From Chloroflexota bacterium (GTDB lineage: Bacteria; Chloroflexota; Anaerolineae; Anaerolineales; Anaerolineaceae), in contig JAJUJY010000025.1 in assembly GCA_029265085.1 (NCBI GenBank), positions 1 through 37,122 of the forward strand: a DNA stretch of 37,122 nt. Direction: 5' to 3'. Within the stretch, counting starts at the first letter, position 1; the number at the start of each line of letters is the position of its first letter. This document shows positions 33,776-37,122 of this stretch, one piece after another. Position numbers and translations under genes: made by a program. The notes under the pieces are model-generated. The model ran no database searches, was not told the origin of the DNA, and saw nothing but the letters and a program-made list of their open reading frames with translations.

Positions 33776-35410
33776 TCAGGAAAGCGACATTGCGCAGCCG
33801 TCTCCACGCGGGTCACTGCCGCCGCACAGCACACCGGATTGTGGATCACGCAGGATGATTTGCCCGCGCCCAAACAATGCACGGCGCATGCCGCGCACAG
33901 GTTCAACAGGATGTCCCATTTCAGCCAGTTCCGCCATTGTTTGAAGGGGAAGGCCATCTTCCAAGGCAACCAGCCCGGATTTTTTCTCCGGCAGCAGGCA
34001 GAAACGCGGTAAGTCCAGGGCTGCCTGGGGATCAAGATGATCATTGGCAAGGCTGACGGCTACCTGCAGGTGTCCTTGCGGCTGCATGAAACCGCCCATC
34101 ACGCCAAAACAGGCATATAAGGATTCATCTTCTACCCGGGTAGCCAGAGCTGGAATGATCGTGTGATAAGGCCGTTTACGCGGCTCCACCACATTGGGGT
34201 GGCCGGGTTGTAAATTGAAATTATGCCCGCGGTTTTGCAGGCTAAAACCCCAGCCTCTTGGGACAATTCCCGTACCAAACCCCATATAGTTGCTGTTGAT
34301 AAATGAGCAGGCGTTTCCTTCGGCATCTACCACGCTGAAATATACTGTGTCGCGGGTGGCGGGCGGCTGACCGTGATGAACTTCCGGCAAGGCGCGCTGC
34401 CGGTCGATTAGTTTTCGGCGTTCCGCGGCATATTCCTGGCTGAGCAAGGCTTTCAGTGGGGCTGGATGAAAGGCCGGATCAGCAATATAGTAGAACGCAT
34501 CGGAAAAGGCCAACCGCATGGCTTCAATCTCCAGGTGCAGACGCTGAGCGGACAAGACAGGTAGTTCATTTAGATCAAAACCATTTAATAAATTGAGCGC
34601 CAAAAGCGCTGCCAATCCTTGCCCGTTGGGCGGGCATTCCCAAAACCGCAGTCCGCGATAATCGACCGAGATGGGTTCTTCCCAGGTGGAGGTGTGCGCG
34701 GCCAGATCTTCAACCGATAAACAACCGCCTGCTTCCTGGATGATCGCTGCAATTGCTTCGGCAATTTCGCCTTGATAATAGACGCTTTTTCCACCTTCCG
34801 CAATGGCTTTTAGTGTTCGTGCTAATCCTGGGTTGCGAAAAATTTCTCCAGCCTGGGGACCGCGCCCAGAAATGGTCAACTCGATTCCATTCAACGCTTT
34901 TCCTAACTGGTTTTGAGCAGCACGCTGCCAAAAATAGGCTGTCATTGGGGCTGTTGGAAAGCCTTTTTCAGCTAAGTGGATTGCTGGCGCGAGTGTTGTG
35001 GAAAGCGAAAGACGCCCAAAGCGTTCAACCAGGTCGCACCAACCTGCGCAGGCTCCCGGAACCGTTATGGTATATGGGTGATACGGAGGAAGCTGTTCTG
35101 CATAACCTTCTTTCTTGAGACGTTCCAGAGATAGACTTGCCGGACTGCGCCCGGAGCCGTTTAGGGCAAATACCTTTCTGGAGTTTGCATCATAATATAA
35201 GGCGAAACAATCGCCGCCCAGCCCGGTGGAGGTTGGTTCGGTTACATTCAATGCGGCGGCGATTGCCACGGCTGCGTCAGCAGCGTTCCCGCCCGCTTGA
35301 AGTGCTTTTAAACCGGCGGCAACTGCCAGGGGTTGAGTGGCAGCGCACATCCCTCCCAGCACAAATACGGGCGAACGGTGTGATTGAAACTGGAGATCCA
35401 GGCTATTCAT
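33776..35410 (-). CDS. Gamma-glutamyltransferase/acylase family Ntn-hydrolase
   Basis: The protein is 544 aa, the precursor of a self-cleaving N-terminal-nucleophile enzyme that transfers or hydrolyses gamma-glutamyl (glutathione-like) or related acyl groups. Family signatures: GGNAADAAVAIAAALNVTEP (40-59), GLGGDCFALYYD and TVPGACAGW. The processing site is TRDTVYFSVVD, with the probable nucleophile Thr355. After it come NSNYMGFGTGIVPRGWGFSLQ and GGFMQPQGHLQVAVSL. No signal peptide is seen, unlike most secreted GGTs, so it may be cytoplasmic or belong to the acylase/oxamate-amidohydrolase side of the family. Its ATG directly abuts the stop of the upstream deaminase gene. Confidence 0.92.
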   Translation of the reverse strand: MNSLDLQFQSHRSPVFVLGGMCAATQPLAVAAGLKALQAGGNAADAAVAIAAALNVTEPTSTGLGGDCFALYYDANSRKVFALNGSGRSPASLSLERLKKEGYAEQLPPYHPYTITVPGACAGWCDLVERFGRLSLSTTLAPAIHLAEKGFPTAPMTAYFWQRAAQNQLGKALNGIELTISGRGPQAGEIFRNPGLARTLKAIAEGGKSVYYQGEIAEAIAAIIQEAGGCLSVEDLAAHTSTWEEPISVDYRGLRFWECPPNGQGLAALLALNLLNGFDLNELPVLSAQRLHLEIEAMRLAFSDAFYYIADPAFHPAPLKALLSQEYAAERRKLIDRQRALPEVHHGQPPATRDTVYFSVVDAEGNACSFINSNYMGFGTGIVPRGWGFSLQNRGHNFNLQPGHPNVVEPRKRPYHTIIPALATRVEDESLYACFGVMGGFMQPQGHLQVAVSLANDHLDPQAALDLPRFCLLPEKKSGLVALEDGLPLQTMAELAEMGHPVEPVRGMRRALFGRGQIILRDPQSGVLCGGSDPRGDGCAMSLS

Positions 35411-36067
35411 TTACGCATCCTTTGCGAGCAACCCAGCTAAATAGTCCATGACGTTTTGAACAGGAACCTGCTTGCTGCAAAAATCTTGCAACGTCTGGTT
35501 TTGAAGTAATTTTTTCCCCAATTGAACACCTTTTGGGACTGTATTTTCCCAGGCTTTGATAACTGGAGATTGATCACGATGGTCATGGTTCGAGTATCTG
35601 CGCAGATCAAATTCGGTGATGATGCTGATTAATACCGCTTCCAGAACAGGGTTTTGTGGACGAAAAATTCCAATCGGTTTAACCCTCAGATAGGGTGTGG
35701 TACCCAGCAGATTTGTACTACCAGCATAGGTATCGCGAGCGGCAAAGTGAATAGTGCGAATACCGGACATATAAATTGCTCCCATGCATAAGGGGCACGG
35801 TTCCATGGTGGTGAATATTGCACATTCGTGGGCGTTTATTAAATCTCTGCGAAACTGTAAAAGCGCATTTAACTCGGCGTGGGCAAGCTGATTACGGCTT
35901 ACCTGCCCAGGCGCAGCCAGATCATCAAAAATATGATTCCGCCCACGGGCAATAATTTCCCCTTGCGGCCCAGTGATCACTGCACCGATTGGTACAGTGC
36001 CGGCACAGTAGGCTTGCCAGGCTTCTTCCAGGCAGCTGTGCCATACTGGCGATAAATCATTCCACAT
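35411..36067 (-). CDS. Nucleoside/tRNA deaminase-like zinc protein (CDA fold)
   Basis: The protein is 218 aa. The cytidine-deaminase-like zinc site is complete: HAE (63-65, E65 as proton shuttle) and EPCPLCMGAI (Cys91, Cys94). VPIGAVIT and GRNHIFDD are typical of TadA, guanine deaminase and other nucleoside deaminases. At 218 aa it is about 50-60 residues longer than TadA; the C-terminal part (from about 150) is not recognised. The tRNA A34 deaminase function is possible but unproven. It overlaps the selD stop by 11 bases (ATGTGGAATGA), and its own stop is followed immediately by the next ATG, so the run is tightly coupled. Confidence 0.88.
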   Translation of the reverse strand: MWNDLSPVWHSCLEEAWQAYCAGTVPIGAVITGPQGEIIARGRNHIFDDLAAPGQVSRNQLAHAELNALLQFRRDLINAHECAIFTTMEPCPLCMGAIYMSGIRTIHFAARDTYAGSTNLLGTTPYLRVKPIGIFRPQNPVLEAVLISIITEFDLRRYSNHDHRDQSPVIKAWENTVPKGVQLGKKLLQNQTLQDFCSKQVPVQNVMDYLAGLLAKDA

Positions 36068-37122
36068 AGATTCCAGCTCCCTCGATTACTTCGCCAATCT
36101 GCCAGATGGGTTGTCCAATTTGTGCGGCGCGTTCTTCCAGTCGGTGAATTTGATCAGCAGGCACGGATAACAATAAACCACCGCTGGTTTGCGGGTCAAA
36201 CATCAACATCATTTTTAGTTCCGAAATCGAGGGTGCAAAATGGACTTGATCTTGAAAATAGAGGCGGTTGTCACTGGCGCCGCCAGGGAAGGTCCAGGCT
36301 TCAGCGTATTTTCGAGCATGAGTTAAAAAAGGTAATTGATTAAATTGGAATTTGAAGGCGACCTGGCTGGCGTTGGCCATTTCCAGGCTGTGCCCAAGCA
36401 AACTGTACCCTGTAATATCAGTGGCTGACCGAACTCCGAACTCAACGGCCAGTTGTGAAGCCTGTGCATTTAATTTTGACATCCATTGGATTGCTTCATC
36501 AACATCTTCCGGGGCTGCCTGGCCGCGTTTTAAGGCTGTGGTGGTTACGCCAAACCCAAGCGGCTTGGTTAAAACCAGCCGGTCACCAGGGCGCGCTCCG
36601 CCTTTGGTAAGCATTTTCTGCGGATCAACAAAACCGATCACCACCAGGCCAAATTTTGGTTCTTTGTCTTGAATGGTATGCCCGCCAGCTACCACGACCC
36701 CGGCTTCACGGGCTTTTTCGGCGCCCCCCCGAATTATTTCTGATAGAAATTCAGGCGGGAGCTCCGGAGGGAAGGCGGCTATATTAATCGCTAAAAATGG
36801 CTTGCCGCCCATTGCGTAAATATCGGAGATGCTGTTTGCTGCTGCTATCAAACCATACGGATAGGGGTCATCTACCACAGGGGTAAAGAAATCGGTGGTA
36901 AGGACGAGGGCACGATTTTCATCAATTTTCCAAACAGCAGCGTCATCAGGCGCGTCTAACCCAACCAACAGATCGGGGTAATCTTTGGCTTGAAACTGGT
37001 TTGAAATCGGGCGCAAAACTTGCGCCAGCGCTTCAGCGCTTAGTTTGGACGCTCAGCCTGCGCAGCTGGACAGGCTGGTGAGCCGAATTTGCCGTCCGGA
37101 GGGAGCGAGGGTTGGATTGCTC
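36057..37122 (-). CDS. selD: Selenide, water dikinase SelD, predicted selenoprotein (5' end outside window)
   Basis: SelD makes selenophosphate, the selenium donor for Sec-tRNA and selenouridine-tRNA, from selenide and ATP. After the first part, 319 codons show DDAAVWKI, LTTDFFTPVVDDPYPYG, AAANSISDIYAMGG, GGHTIQDKEPKFGLVVIG, TDITGYSLLGH and FDPQTSGGLLLSVP. A TTG at 37016 would start a protein lacking the catalytic N-terminus. The same frame instead continues upstream through one TGA (37053-37055) to the window end. It gives IRLTSLSSCAG-U-ASKLSA, which aligns residue for residue with E. coli IRLTQYSHGAG-C17-GCKIS, the catalytic Cys falling on the TGA and the conserved Lys retained. No ATG, GTG or TTG occurs upstream in this frame, so the true start lies beyond 37122. 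I read the TGA as selenocysteine. Confidence 0.9.
37010..37040 (-). promoter_or_regulatory. Bacterial SECIS-like hairpins downstream of the selD TGA
   Basis: On the minus strand, AGCGC-TGAA-GCGCT (37040 to 37027) has a five-base stem and a four-base loop starting 18 bases after the TGA, with G second in the loop. A second hairpin, GGCGCAA-GTT-TTGCGCC (37026 to 37010), has a seven-base stem, and its loop begins 34 bases after the TGA with G first. Bacterial SECIS elements recognised by SelB lie in this distance range and carry a G among the first two loop bases. Which hairpin works cannot be decided here. Confidence 0.6.
37053..37055 (-). other. In-frame TGA, predicted selenocysteine codon of selD
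   Basis: This TGA interrupts an otherwise open selD frame exactly where SelD proteins have their catalytic Cys or Sec. Homology is retained on both sides: IRLTSLSSCAG before, ASKLSAEALAQVL after. Recoding is more likely than a nonsense mutation for that reason. Confidence 0.85.

Noticed and set aside
36057..37016. selD starting at TTG 37016 as a complete 319-aa gene
   Set aside because: This start omits the conserved N-terminal catalytic segment, which is present in the same frame upstream across a TGA. The longer recoded reading is better supported.

Overview
This 37.1 kb window looks like a chromosomal segment of a member of the Chloroflexota, most likely class Anaerolineae. That assignment is inferred from a TPTRTPT-type linker on a surface protein, 'YPA' lipoprotein linkers, a short IF2, and the overall gene content. 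No search was possible. Genes are densely packed in short same-strand runs. I see no transposase, phage gene, CRISPR array, rRNA or tRNA. Two genes run off the window ends: a ThyX-like gene on the left and selD on the right.

Left third (1-8990, all minus strand): a transcription/translation operon, nusA - rnpM(ylxR) - infB - rbfA - nrnA-like DHH phosphoesterase - truB. It starts from a good sigma70-type promoter with a hairpin-bearing leader and ends at a strong terminator. Beyond the terminator lies a flavin pair: ribF (makes FMN and FAD), overlapping the start of a double-domain ThyX-like gene (an FAD-dependent thymidylate synthase family).

Middle (9-24.5 kb): a GH13 alpha-glucosidase; an nfeD - flotillin - Ldh2-type dehydrogenase run; a small membrane protein; an orphan dCache chemoreceptor; gyrB behind an unknown membrane protein and a lipoprotein amidohydrolase; a plus-strand run of an unknown membrane protein, a JAMM metallopeptidase and a PlsY-like acyltransferase; and an MBL-fold hydrolase with a near-consensus promoter.

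Right third (24.6-37.1 kb): a large surface protein with a signal peptide, a predicted beta-helix, a T/P/R-rich stalk and a C-terminal membrane anchor. It lies downstream of a polar amino-acid ABC transporter operon, which has a terminator-like attenuator between the binding-protein and permease genes. Then come a flippase-like membrane protein overlapping a PHP phosphoesterase, and a minus-strand run selD - nucleoside deaminase - gamma-glutamyltransferase-like - uvrC.

The best observation is at the right edge. The selD reading frame continues upstream through an in-frame TGA that aligns exactly with the catalytic Cys17 of E. coli SelD, and it is followed by hairpins in the position expected of a bacterial SECIS. 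SelD here is therefore very probably itself a selenoprotein, which implies the organism decodes UGA as selenocysteine. Other points of interest are the tandem ThyX with complementary motif losses, possible leaderless transcripts for uvrC and the flippase gene, and leader hairpins at nusA and inside the ABC operon.
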